A DNA stretch of 64,000 bases, from NCBI RefSeq assembly GCF_007859295.1, contig NZ_VOHB01000002.1:869624-933623 (forward strand), in the 5' to 3' direction. Below, piece after piece: positions 36,209 to 45,094 of this stretch; the first letter of the stretch is position 1, and the number at the start of each line of letters is the position of its first letter. Source of the DNA: Planococcus sp. CPCC 101016. Its GTDB lineage: Bacteria; Bacillota; Bacilli; Bacillales_A; Planococcaceae. A program made the translations under genes and the position numbers. The notes beneath the pieces were generated by a model, which was not told the DNA's origin, searched no databases, and saw nothing but the letters and a program-made list of their open reading frames with translations.

Positions 36209-37003
36209 TTAGTCAGCGATAAAAAACGCTTCTAATTCTTCTGCCCATAATCCAGCGCCATTGTCATTTGGTAATCCATCTTCCGTTAAATAATTCTTCA
36301 ACTCGACATCGTCTGTATCCGGCCATGCAGACCAGTGGTCAATATAAGCATAACCATTGTTCGCGGCAAATTCATCCAATGCAGTGACCTGGGCTAAGTA
36401 ATAGCCAGCACCGTAAATCGGCTGCGGAGGATGGAGGACAAGTACCGCATCATCTACTTCGGCAGTCATCGCTGCATCAAACGCTTTGATGTGCTCACGC
36501 TCCTGTTCGATGGCAATACGGTCATTGTTCATCAAGGTCATTGGCTCGAGCAACACCAAATCATATCCGGCAGACAAGTCGACATTTACCAGAAATTCAG
36601 ATGTCCTTGATACTGAAACGATATCCACTTCAATAAAGTTTCCGTATGTTTCTTCTATAGAAGACTTTAATTGCGCTGCATAACCAGGTTGCCCCGATTC
36701 AAGTGCCGCAGAACCGGCAATCAGCATCTTCAGGCTCTCACCTTCGCTTCTATCTAAAACTAGCTGCTGGACTTGCTCGTCCATATTGGCAGTCAGTTCT
36801 TCAATGTTCACAGAAGTTTCATTCGTCGTTTTTGTTTCTGTAGCAGAAGCCTCTTCTTTAGTGTTATCGGCACCCTGTGAATTCGCTTCCTCAGGCTTCT
36901 CCAACACATTCTCAAGCTTGTGCTGCCAAGTTAAATAACTAAATACTAGTGCAATGATACAAATAATAACAGCAAATACTGCTCCAATTTTATATAATTT
37001 CAT
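36209..37003 (-). CDS. Membrane-anchored SGNH/GDSL-type hydrolase-like protein
   Basis: A 264-residue protein with an N-terminal helix (about 5-25), a Glu/Thr/Asn-rich linker, and a domain beginning LKMLIAGSAALESGQPGYA. The GSAAL serine lies where the GDS serine of SGNH hydrolases would be, and TEDGLPNDNGAGLWAEEL near the end resembles the Asp-x-x-His block, but the final histidine is Asn (NDNGAG). I therefore call it SGNH-like with a possibly altered catalytic residue. Such proteins de-acetylate or O-acetylate surface glycans. First gene of the reverse operon with the LCP gene; ATG after AAAGGAG. Confidence 0.75.
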   Translation of the reverse strand: MKLYKIGAVFAVIICIIALVFSYLTWQHKLENVLEKPEEANSQGADNTKEEASATETKTTNETSVNIEELTANMDEQVQQLVLDRSEGESLKMLIAGSAALESGQPGYAAQLKSSIEETYGNFIEVDIVSVSRTSEFLVNVDLSAGYDLVLLEPMTLMNNDRIAIEQEREHIKAFDAAMTAEVDDAVLVLHPPQPIYGAGYYLAQVTALDEFAANNGYAYIDHWSAWPDTDDVELKNYLTEDGLPNDNGAGLWAEELEAFFIAD

Positions 37004-37183
37004 CGTATACTCCTTTCAAAAAACACCCATACTTACAAATAAAGATAGCATAAATCATTCTAATAGCCTATAAATCTTTTTAAAATTGGAAGTTCTTTCG
37101 GCTCTTTCCTATGCTATACTATTTTATGTTGTTTATGAATCAAAAATGATAAGAAATTGAAAATAAAAGGAGATAATCACTAC

Positions 37184-37906
37184 ATGGAAGAAACCATCAG
37201 TTTACAAGACCTGTTTAAAACGCTGAAAAAACGGGCTGGGCTAATTGCTCTTATGACTCTATTAGCCATTACCATCGCAGGAGTTGTATCGTTTTTAGTC
37301 CTCACTCCAATGTATGAGACTTCCACACAGATCCTGGTCAACCAGGAAGCGTCGGATGCTGCCCAATTGACGAACCAGAACATCCAAACCGACCTTCAAT
37401 TGATCAATACATATTCAGTCATCATCAAAAGTCCAGCGATTTTAGATGAAGTGTCAAGTCAGTTAAACCTTGATATGACCGTCGAGCAGCTGAACAATAA
37501 AATCACCGTCGCTACCGCTGAAAATTCTCAGGTGGTTAATGTTACGGTTCAAGACGAAGATCCGGCGCAGGCAGTAGAAATTGCCAATACGACAGCTCAA
37601 GTTTTTGAAGGCGAAATTATGGATTTGATGAACGTCGACAACGTTTCAATCTTATCGCCGGCTGTATTAAAAGAAAATCCATCACCGGTTGCACCAAATC
37701 CAATGCTGAATATGGCGATTGCCGCAGTCATCGGATTGATGCTTGGAGTAGGAATCGCATTCTTGCTTGAATACTTGGATACATCGATTAAGACACAAGA
37801 AGACATTGAAGAAATTCTGGGTATTCCTTTACTCGGAGTCATTTCACCTATTAAAGAAGAAGCAAAATTAGAACAATCGACAACATCAAGCAGAAGGGCG
37901 GGATAA
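37184..37906 (+). CDS. Wzz/YveK-type polysaccharide chain-length and kinase-activator protein
   Basis: A 240-residue Wzz-domain protein with two membrane helices (about 21-43 and 172-193) and an extracytoplasmic loop between. This CapA/YwqC/YveK-type protein pairs with a separate cytoplasmic tyrosine kinase to control polymer length. The ATG at 37184 follows AAGGAGAT; an upstream in-frame ATG at 37157 has no ribosome binding site. The kinase gene begins five bases after this one. Confidence 0.92.
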   Translation: MEETISLQDLFKTLKKRAGLIALMTLLAITIAGVVSFLVLTPMYETSTQILVNQEASDAAQLTNQNIQTDLQLINTYSVIIKSPAILDEVSSQLNLDMTVEQLNNKITVATAENSQVVNVTVQDEDPAQAVEIANTTAQVFEGEIMDLMNVDNVSILSPAVLKENPSPVAPNPMLNMAIAAVIGLMLGVGIAFLLEYLDTSIKTQEDIEEILGIPLLGVISPIKEEAKLEQSTTSSRRAG

Positions 37907-37910
37907 CACA

Positions 37911-38612
37911 ATGGCGAGAAAGAAAAAAGTCCTGCAGGAAACTGCACGTAAACTCATCGCATTTACAACACCGCGTTCGTTCGTATCGGAACAATTCCGT
38001 ACCTTGCGTACAAACATAAACTTTTCATCACCGGATGCAGAAATCCGTACCCTTGTTGTCACTTCAGCAGCACCTTCGGAAGGAAAGTCGACAACTTCGG
38101 CAAACCTCGCAGTTGTTTTCGCACAGGAAGGCAAAAAAGTATTGCTGGTGGACGCCGATATGCGCAAACCTACGACGCATTATACATTCCGTATGGGGAA
38201 TACGGTTGGTTTGTCTAGTGTATTAACACGTCAAAATGCTATCCAAGAAGTTATCCGCCCAACGGCAGTTGAGCGTTTGGATCTGATGACATGCGGACCA
38301 ATTCCGCCAAATCCAGCTGAGCTATTGGCTTCCAAGTCCATGACAGCCTTGATTGAGCAGTTGAAAGAGGTTTATGACCTAGTCATCTTCGATGCGCCGC
38401 CTGTTCTTTCTGTAACGGATGGACAAATCTTGGCGAATAAATGCGAAGGCACCATTCTAGTGGTTAGCTCAGGAAATACCGAAAAAGAAATGGCGTTAAA
38501 AGCAAAAGAAGCCATTGACTCTTCAAATAGCCGACTAATTGGTGCGGTGTTGAATAATTACGCTCTGGCAAAAGACAGCTATTACTATCAATATTACGGA
38601 AATACAGAGTAA
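37911..38612 (+). CDS. CpsD/CapB/YwqD-type tyrosine autokinase
   Basis: A 233-residue BY-kinase. Walker A SAAPSEGKS (Lys59), Walker A' VLLVDADMR (about 77-85) and Walker B DLVIFDAPP are all present, and the C-terminus has the tyrosine cluster DSYYYQYYG that is autophosphorylated. It works with the Wzz-type protein encoded just upstream and is dephosphorylated by the product of the next gene. A hairpin with a T run follows directly (see attenuator). Confidence 0.93.
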   Translation: MARKKKVLQETARKLIAFTTPRSFVSEQFRTLRTNINFSSPDAEIRTLVVTSAAPSEGKSTTSANLAVVFAQEGKKVLLVDADMRKPTTHYTFRMGNTVGLSSVLTRQNAIQEVIRPTAVERLDLMTCGPIPPNPAELLASKSMTALIEQLKEVYDLVIFDAPPVLSVTDGQILANKCEGTILVVSSGNTEKEMALKAKEAIDSSNSRLIGAVLNNYALAKDSYYYQYYGNTE

Positions 38613-38638
38613 AAAGGGCTTCCTTTTTACTTTTTTTT
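38609..38638 (+). terminator. Intra-operon terminator/attenuator after the kinase gene
   Basis: GTAAAAAGG/CCTTTTTAC (38609-38617/38622-38630), a perfect 9-bp stem overlapping the stop codon, followed by eight T. The next gene begins 24 bases later with its own GGAGG, so this may only partly stop transcription. Confidence 0.6.
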
Positions 38639-38661
38639 AAGCATCAAAGGAGGATGACACA

Positions 38662-39429
38662 ATGATCGACACGCACGCCCATATCCTGCCCGGACTCGAC
38701 GACGGAGCAGAAACGATGGAACAGACAAAACGGATGCTTGAAAAAGCAGTCGAAGAACAATTGACTGGCATTATTACCACACCTCACGCCTTTCACCCGA
38801 ACTTCAATACCAACCTCGCAGCCTTAAATAGACAATTGGAGCTGGTCAATAGCTATATTGCACAAGAGCAGCTGCCGATTAAGATATATAGCGGACAAGA
38901 ATGCCGTCTAAGTGAGAAATTGCCCGAGAAGCTGGCTGCAAAAGAAGCATTGACGATGGCAGGTTCTCGTTACGTACTATTGGAGTTGCCGTCATCTGGA
39001 ATTCCTGCATATACGGTACCCATTATCCAGCAATTGATTACCCGTAACTATGTACCGATCATCGCGCATGCTGAGCGCAACCAAGGAATTATTGAAAAGC
39101 CTGAACGCTTGAAGAAGCTGTTACTGCATGGTGCGCTGGCTCAAGTTACAGCAGGGTCCGTTGCGGGCAGTTTCGGTAAAGCGATTCAACGCACAGCAAT
39201 GAGTCTGATTGATGCGAATTTGATTCATGTTTACGGGTCAGACGTACATAGCTTAGACAAGCGACCATTCCTTTTTAACGAAGGTCTCGATTACTTAGAA
39301 AAGAAGAATCAGCACGAAATGGTCGATATTTTCTTGGAGAACAATGATCGTATCCTGTTGGATGATCATTTACATGTATTAGAGCCAGAAGACATCCGTA
39401 AAGGTAAATGGTGGAATATATTTGCATAA
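38662..39429 (+). CDS. CpsB/YwqE-type protein-tyrosine phosphatase (PHP fold)
   Basis: A 255-residue metal-dependent phosphatase of the PHP family. N-terminal MIDTHAHILPGLDDGA supplies metal ligands, with further ligands in ITTPHAF, IIAHAERN and YGSDVHS. It removes phosphate from the BY-kinase encoded upstream, completing the Wzz/Wze/Wzb control set. ATG after AAAGGAGGAT. Confidence 0.93.
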   Translation: MIDTHAHILPGLDDGAETMEQTKRMLEKAVEEQLTGIITTPHAFHPNFNTNLAALNRQLELVNSYIAQEQLPIKIYSGQECRLSEKLPEKLAAKEALTMAGSRYVLLELPSSGIPAYTVPIIQQLITRNYVPIIAHAERNQGIIEKPERLKKLLLHGALAQVTAGSVAGSFGKAIQRTAMSLIDANLIHVYGSDVHSLDKRPFLFNEGLDYLEKKNQHEMVDIFLENNDRILLDDHLHVLEPEDIRKGKWWNIFA

Positions 39430-39556
39430 AAAACAATAAAAAAGTATTATTTTGTTTCAAAAATCCTATCATTTCCATTTCATAGTATGTTAGAATGAGA
39501 AAAGATTTTTACCCATATATGAATAAAGTATTGGATATCGAAAGGATTGACCTCTA

Positions 39557-41398
39557 TTGTCTTTGAAAAACCGTGTCTCATTACTCTTAATAGTCGATTC
39601 ATTTATCGTTTTTTTCTCTGTATTTGTCGGCTATTACGTGCTGTATCCCTACAATGCCGTATTACAAAACAAATTTCTTCTAGCAAGTGCGTTGACAATC
39701 TTCATCGCACACCACGCTTTGGCCATGTATTACGGTCTGTACCGAAAAGTCTGGGAGTATGCTTCGATTGGGGAATTAACTTCCATTTTCAAAGCAGTCA
39801 GCTGGTCAATACTAGTGATTGGATTGGTGCAGTATCTATACCGTGGAGATGTTCTGTTTCGTGCATTGGCTATTACCTGGATGCTTCATCTCATCCTAAT
39901 TGGAGGATCACGCCTGTCTTGGCGCTTGTTTCGCGACAAGAAAATCAAACATAAGAATTCTGACTTAAAGCGCACCTTGATAGTCGGAGCAGGAAAAGCT
40001 GGAACTTTAGTGGCGCGCCAATTACTGACGAATCCCGAAAACGGCTTACTGCCGGTCTTGTATGTTGACGATGACAAGAACAAACAAGGTCTTGATATTT
40101 ATGGGGTACGGGTGATACACGGAAATACAATAAACGTTGCCGACATCGCGAAGGATAATCTGATCGACACCATTATCATCGCGATTCCGTCGCTCGGTAA
40201 ACAGGAAACAGCTGAGCTGATCAAAACCTGTATGGACTCGGGTATTCGTACACAGACGATTCCGATGATTGAAGACATCATGACAGGTAAAGTATCGGTG
40301 ACAGATATCCAGGACGTTAAGATTGAAGACCTATTGGGTCGCGACGAAGTTAAGTTAGATATGGACAAAATCGCGAATCAGTTAACCAGTAAAACAATTC
40401 TTGTTACAGGTGCCGGGGGTTCGATAGGATCAGAAATATCCCGACAAATTGTACGATTTGGGCCGAAGAAGTTATTGCTTTTAGGACATGGTGAAAATTC
40501 AATCTATCTGATTGATATGGAGCTCCGGCAAAAACTGTCTCCTGATACAGAAATTATTCCAATCATCGCGGATGTCCAAGATCGCGAACGCATAATTGAC
40601 ATCATGAATACATATAAACCAGATGTGGTCTACCATGCAGCAGCGCATAAACATGTCCCCTTAATGGAAGGAAATCCGATGGAAGCAGTCAAAAACAATG
40701 TCTACGGAACGAAGAACGTAGCGGAAGCCGCTCATCTAAGTGGTGTAGGTAATTTCGTTATGGTTTCGACTGATAAAGCAGTAAATCCACCGAACGTCAT
40801 GGGCGCAACAAAACGCTTTGCTGAAATGATTGTTCAAAATCTCGCGAAGCGGAGCGATACAAAATTCGCAGCGGTACGATTTGGTAATGTTCTGGGATCT
40901 CGTGGATCAGTAATTCCTCTATTTAAGAAACAAATTGCGGCAGGCGGTCCTGTTACTGTAACAGATCCGCGCATGACTCGTTACTTCATGACGATTCCAG
41001 AAGCTTCGAGACTTGTTATTCAAGCGGGGACCTTAGCTGAAGGTGGAGAAGTATTTGTCTTGGATATGGGCGAGCCTGTTAAGATTGTTGACTTGGCTCA
41101 GAACCTGATCCGTTTGTCTGGCTATGCAGAAGGCGAGATTGGCATCAATTTTTCAGGTATTCGTCCTGGAGAGAAGTTGTTTGAAGAATTGTTGAATGAC
41201 AACGAGATTCAAACCGAGCAGGTATTTCCGAAGATTTATATTGGGAAGGCGAATCCGGTAAGTGAAGGCGAGTTGACTTATTTGCTGGATAAGTTGCCTG
41301 ATATGCGGAATGATGAGGTTAAGGAAGTATTGGTTTCTTTAGCTAATAGAAAGAATATTGATTTAAGAGATAAAGAGTTACTGAAAGTAAGTAATTAA
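39557..41398 (+). CDS. Polysaccharide biosynthesis NDP-sugar 4,6-dehydratase (PglF/CapD/FlaA1-type)
   Basis: A 613-residue membrane protein: four N-terminal helices (about 1-115), an N-terminal Rossmann-like domain (LIVGAGKAGTLVARQLL), then the catalytic SDR domain with TGAGGSIGSEISRQI, HAAAHKHVPLME, VSTDKAVNPPNVMGATKR. The Met-x3-Lys in place of Tyr-x3-Lys, with the Asp-Lys of STDKA, is characteristic of the UDP-GlcNAc C4/C6 dehydratase group. It should make the 4-keto-6-deoxy sugar used by the aminotransferase two positions on. TTG start, ten bases after AAAGGA. Confidence 0.92.
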   Translation: MSLKNRVSLLLIVDSFIVFFSVFVGYYVLYPYNAVLQNKFLLASALTIFIAHHALAMYYGLYRKVWEYASIGELTSIFKAVSWSILVIGLVQYLYRGDVLFRALAITWMLHLILIGGSRLSWRLFRDKKIKHKNSDLKRTLIVGAGKAGTLVARQLLTNPENGLLPVLYVDDDKNKQGLDIYGVRVIHGNTINVADIAKDNLIDTIIIAIPSLGKQETAELIKTCMDSGIRTQTIPMIEDIMTGKVSVTDIQDVKIEDLLGRDEVKLDMDKIANQLTSKTILVTGAGGSIGSEISRQIVRFGPKKLLLLGHGENSIYLIDMELRQKLSPDTEIIPIIADVQDRERIIDIMNTYKPDVVYHAAAHKHVPLMEGNPMEAVKNNVYGTKNVAEAAHLSGVGNFVMVSTDKAVNPPNVMGATKRFAEMIVQNLAKRSDTKFAAVRFGNVLGSRGSVIPLFKKQIAAGGPVTVTDPRMTRYFMTIPEASRLVIQAGTLAEGGEVFVLDMGEPVKIVDLAQNLIRLSGYAEGEIGINFSGIRPGEKLFEELLNDNEIQTEQVFPKIYIGKANPVSEGELTYLLDKLPDMRNDEVKEVLVSLANRKNIDLRDKELLKVSN

Positions 41399-41455
41399 TA
41401 GAAGAGATAATTTCCAAATAAACTAGATGGATAGGTTGAGGAAGGATGCAAGAAA

Positions 41456-42568
41456 ATGGCAGAGCGGATTTTTCTTTCATCGCCACATATGAGCGATGAA
41501 GGCTATGAGCAGCATTATGTAAAAGAAGCATTCGATACTAATTGGATTGCGCCTCTTGGTACAAATGTAAACGAATTTGAAAATGAATTAGCAGCTAAAG
41601 TAGGTTCGAAAGCTGCAGCAGCACTGTCTTCCGGTACCTCAGCTATTCACTTAGCTTTAAAAGCAGCGGGAGTCAAAAAAGACGACATCGTTTTTTGTTC
41701 AACATTGACGTTCTCGGCAACAGCGAATCCAATTATCTATCAAAATGCCATTCCGGTTTTTATCGATAGTGATTATGAGACATGGAATATGTCACCGAAA
41801 GCATTAGAAGAGGCTTTTGAAAAGTATCCTCAAGTTAAAGCTGTATTGTTAGTCCATCTATATGGTTTATCGGCAGATATGGATCAAATTATAGCACTTT
41901 GTAAAAAATATAATGTTGCATTGATTGAAGATGCGGCGGAATCGCTGGGAACTTATTATAAAGGTCAACACACAGGAACATTTGGGGACTACGGAATCTT
42001 CTCTTTTAATGGCAATAAGATCATCACCACTTCAGGTGGTGGGATGCTTGTATCCAACAATGAAGAGCGTATTTCAAAAGTTAGATTCTGGGCTACACAA
42101 TCTAGAGACCAAGCGAGACATTACCAACATAGCGAATTAGGTTTTAATTATCGAATGAGCAATGTGGTTGCGGGTATCGGTAGAGGTCAGCTTAAAGTGT
42201 TGGATGATCGAGTGGCGAAGAAAAATTATATATACAATTTTTATAAGAGTAACCTTAGTGACCTTGAAGGTGTAGAATTCATGCCGGGCAATGATTGGGA
42301 CAAACCGAATTACTGGTTGAGCGCCATGACATTGACTGGTAAGGTTCGTCCGGTTGAAGTAATGGATGCTCTTGAAAAAGTGAATATTGAGTCACGACCT
42401 GTTTGGAAGCCAATGCATATGCAGCCTTACTTTGAGAAGTATGACTTTGTCGGGACGGATGTCTCTGAAAAATTGTTTAAGAATGGAATTTGTTTACCGA
42501 GTGATACGAAAATTACGGATGAGCAGTTAGAAAGAGTAATAAAGATTATTCGAGAGTTGTGGGAATAA
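41456..42568 (+). CDS. DegT/DnrJ/EryC1 sugar aminotransferase (PglE-like)
   Basis: A 370-residue PLP-dependent aminotransferase. LSSGTSAIHLALKAAGV and EDAAESLGTYYKG are cofactor-site blocks, and the PLP lysine is in FSFNGNKIITTSGGG. After a 4,6-dehydratase and before a PglC/PglD-like pair, it most likely makes UDP-4-amino-4,6-dideoxy-GlcNAc. ATG after GAGGAAGGA. Confidence 0.92.
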   Translation: MAERIFLSSPHMSDEGYEQHYVKEAFDTNWIAPLGTNVNEFENELAAKVGSKAAAALSSGTSAIHLALKAAGVKKDDIVFCSTLTFSATANPIIYQNAIPVFIDSDYETWNMSPKALEEAFEKYPQVKAVLLVHLYGLSADMDQIIALCKKYNVALIEDAAESLGTYYKGQHTGTFGDYGIFSFNGNKIITTSGGGMLVSNNEERISKVRFWATQSRDQARHYQHSELGFNYRMSNVVAGIGRGQLKVLDDRVAKKNYIYNFYKSNLSDLEGVEFMPGNDWDKPNYWLSAMTLTGKVRPVEVMDALEKVNIESRPVWKPMHMQPYFEKYDFVGTDVSEKLFKNGICLPSDTKITDEQLERVIKIIRELWE

Positions 42569-42570
42569 GT

Positions 42571-43212
42571 ATGAACGGAACAAATGGTGGGATATACAAA
42601 CAATTTTTGAAACGTCCAATGGATTTTATTCTTTCTTTAATAGCAATTATCGTTCTTAGTCCAGTGTTCTTTATTGTGGCGGTTCTTGTTCGGACAAAAT
42701 TAGGAAGTCCAGTGCTATTTAAACAAGAACGACCAGGATTGAACGAAAAAATTTTTTCAATGTATAAGTTTCGATCGATGACTGATCAAAGAGATTCAAA
42801 GGGAAACTTATTACCTGACAGTATTCGTTTGACCAAGTTTGGTAAGTTCTTAAGATCGACTTCCTTAGATGAACTGCCAGGCCTTTTAAACATTTTAAGG
42901 GGCGATATGTCCATTATCGGACCAAGACCTTTATTAGTTCAATACTTGCCATTGTACAATGAGTTTCAAAAACACCGTCATGATGTTAGACCTGGCTTGT
43001 CAGGATTAGCACAGGTAAATGGTCGTAATGCAATTAGCTGGGAAGAAAAGTTCAAACTCGATGTAAAATACGTTAACAAAGTTAGCTTTATAGGCGATTG
43101 GAAAATTATATTTCTTACATTGAAAAAAGTATTTATTCGAGAAGGTATTAGTTCGGATACTACTGTTACTATGGAAGCTTTTAAAGGGAATGATACGTAT
43201 GAACAAAGTTGA
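42571..43212 (+). CDS. Initiating sugar-phosphate transferase (PglC/WcaJ-type)
   Basis: A 213-residue bacterial sugar transferase with one N-terminal membrane segment (FLKRPMDFILSLIAIIVLSP) and the catalytic domain: FKQERPGL, YKFRSMTD, LRSTSLDELPGLLNILRGDMS and RPGLSGLAQVNGRN. It transfers a sugar-1-phosphate to undecaprenyl phosphate, starting the repeat unit. The size fits the short monotopic PglC kind. I use ATG 42571, right after the previous stop. Confidence 0.93.
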   Translation: MNGTNGGIYKQFLKRPMDFILSLIAIIVLSPVFFIVAVLVRTKLGSPVLFKQERPGLNEKIFSMYKFRSMTDQRDSKGNLLPDSIRLTKFGKFLRSTSLDELPGLLNILRGDMSIIGPRPLLVQYLPLYNEFQKHRHDVRPGLSGLAQVNGRNAISWEEKFKLDVKYVNKVSFIGDWKIIFLTLKKVFIREGISSDTTVTMEAFKGNDTYEQS

Positions 43213-43828
43213 GAAAGAAAAACTTCTTATAATTGGTGCTAGCGGCCACGGGAAAGTAGTAGCTGATATAGCCTTTAAGATGAATAAATGGCAACGTATT
43301 GCTTTTTTAGATGATGATGAGACTCTGAAAAAATCCCTTAGTCTTGATGTGATAGGAAACTCAAAAGATTTGAAGACATATGTTGATGAATGGGATATCT
43401 TTGTGGCTATAGGTAGCAATTCCACAAGAGAGAAAATTCAAGAAGCATTAAATGATTTAGCAGCAACTATACCAGTATTAATTCACCCACAAGCCGTTAT
43501 TGGAGAAGAAGTCGAAATAGCGAAAGGTACAGTAGTGATGGGGGGTGTAATTATTAACTCTTCAACTAAAATCGGAAGAGGTTGCATCATTAATACTGGA
43601 TCTACTATAGATCATGATAATTTTATTGAGGATTTTGTTCATATCTCTCCGGGGGTTCATTTAGCTGGGACGGTAAAAGTAGGCAGTCGCTGTTGGTTAG
43701 GAATAGGTAGTATTGTTAGCAACAATATATCTTTACACAGAGATTCCAAAATCGGTGCAGGTGCAGTAATGGTGAAAGATACGATAGAATCTGGTCTATA
43801 TATTGGGGTTCCGGCAAGGAGAGCATAG
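43199..43828 (+). CDS. Sugar N-acetyltransferase (PglD-like, left-handed beta helix)
   Basis: A 209-residue acetyltransferase. N-terminal IIGASGHGKVVADIAF is the PglD/NeuD-type nucleotide-sugar domain; hexapeptide repeats follow, with the likely catalytic histidine in STIDHDNFIEDFVHIS. It would N-acetylate the 4-amino sugar made by the previous enzymes. The start at ATG 43199 overlaps the sugar transferase stop by 14 bases; ATG 43190 lies too close to the AAAGGGA site. From here on the DNA is clearly more AT-rich. Confidence 0.9.
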   Translation: MNKVEKEKLLIIGASGHGKVVADIAFKMNKWQRIAFLDDDETLKKSLSLDVIGNSKDLKTYVDEWDIFVAIGSNSTREKIQEALNDLAATIPVLIHPQAVIGEEVEIAKGTVVMGGVIINSSTKIGRGCIINTGSTIDHDNFIEDFVHISPGVHLAGTVKVGSRCWLGIGSIVSNNISLHRDSKIGAGAVMVKDTIESGLYIGVPARRA

Positions 43829-43831
43829 AAT

Positions 43832-45079
43832 ATGAAAAAAAATGTATGGATATGGAATCATTATGCAACAAATATGTTTAAAGACCAAGCAGGCCGACAT
43901 TATTGGTTTGCGGAAAATTTAAAGAACGAAGGATATAACCCTACTATTTTCTGCGCATCAACAATACATAATTCTGATGAAAGTATTGATACCGGAAATC
44001 AAAAGTACTTAAGTAAAAATTCCGGAGAGATACCTTTTGTTTTTATCAAAACACCTAAATACGGAAATGACGGAAAAAAAAGAGTATTGAACATGTTTAC
44101 GTTTTACAAGAATCTTTTCGTAGTTGCAAAAGAATATGCTGAGAAATATGGAAAACCAGATGTAATTTTAGCTTCGAGTGTCCATCCTTTGACTATGGTA
44201 GCGGGTATAAAGATAGCGAAAAAATTTGGTATACCTTGTATTTGTGAGGTAAGAGATTTATGGCCAGAAAGCATAGTAGCATATGGTGTATTAAGTAGAA
44301 AAAACCCTTTTATAAAAGCTTTATATCAAGGTGAAAAGTGGATTTATCAGAATGCTGACTCTGTAATTATGACTTGGGAAGGCGGAAAAGATTATATAGT
44401 TGATAAGGGCTGGAAAGAGGAAATCGATTTAAAAAAAGTTAGTCATATAAGTAACGGTGTAATAATAGATACTTTTGATAAAAATAGTTTGGAGAATAAA
44501 ATAAGTGACTCGGATTTGGATAGCCAAAAATTTAGAAATATAGTTTATGCAGGATCTATAAGAAAAGTAAACAATATTGGAATGCTTTTAGATGCAGCTA
44601 AGATTATTCAGTCCGAAGGAATAGAAGATATCAAAATACTCATCTATGGTTCAGGCGATGAAAGTGAAATGTTAAAACAGAGATGTGAAATAGAAAATAT
44701 AAATAACGTTATTTTTAAAGGTAGAGTTGAAAAAAAATATATTCCAGCAATTTTAAAGAAGTCACATGCTAATATTTTACATAATTCTAGCACTTCATTA
44801 GATAAATACGGTCAAAGTCAAAATAAGTTTTTTGAATATTTAGCTGCTGGAAAACCTATAATTCAAACCTATTCTACCGGTTACAGTATTTGTGAGAGTA
44901 CTAAATGCGGAATAAGTGCTATTAAACAGAGTCCTGAAGACATTGCCAAAGCAATTATTAGACTTTTCGAAAGTGAAGTTGGCAGCCATGAAATGGGTAA
45001 TAATGCAAGAAAAGTAGCTTACACTTATGATTTTAAAGTATTAACTAAAAAGCTTGTTGAGGTAATTGAAAACATATAA
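43832..45079 (+). CDS. Glycosyltransferase GT4 (WbuB-like)
   Basis: A 415-residue GT4 enzyme. VWIWNHYATNMFKDQAGRHYWFA is the usual WbuB-type start; the C-terminal half has IVYAGSIRKVNNIGMLLDA, IYGSGDESEMLKQ and NKFFEYLAAGKPII. It begins three bases after the acetyltransferase stop. It probably adds the second sugar to the lipid-linked primer. Confidence 0.9.
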   Translation: MKKNVWIWNHYATNMFKDQAGRHYWFAENLKNEGYNPTIFCASTIHNSDESIDTGNQKYLSKNSGEIPFVFIKTPKYGNDGKKRVLNMFTFYKNLFVVAKEYAEKYGKPDVILASSVHPLTMVAGIKIAKKFGIPCICEVRDLWPESIVAYGVLSRKNPFIKALYQGEKWIYQNADSVIMTWEGGKDYIVDKGWKEEIDLKKVSHISNGVIIDTFDKNSLENKISDSDLDSQKFRNIVYAGSIRKVNNIGMLLDAAKIIQSEGIEDIKILIYGSGDESEMLKQRCEIENINNVIFKGRVEKKYIPAILKKSHANILHNSSTSLDKYGQSQNKFFEYLAAGKPIIQTYSTGYSICESTKCGISAIKQSPEDIAKAIIRLFESEVGSHEMGNNARKVAYTYDFKVLTKKLVEVIENI

Positions 45080-45094
45080 AAAGGGGATATAAGA

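Noticed and set aside
39430-39556. Spacer before the dehydratase as an EAR-like antitermination RNA
   Set aside because: I could not find a convincing conserved stem set; only AT-rich DNA is visible.
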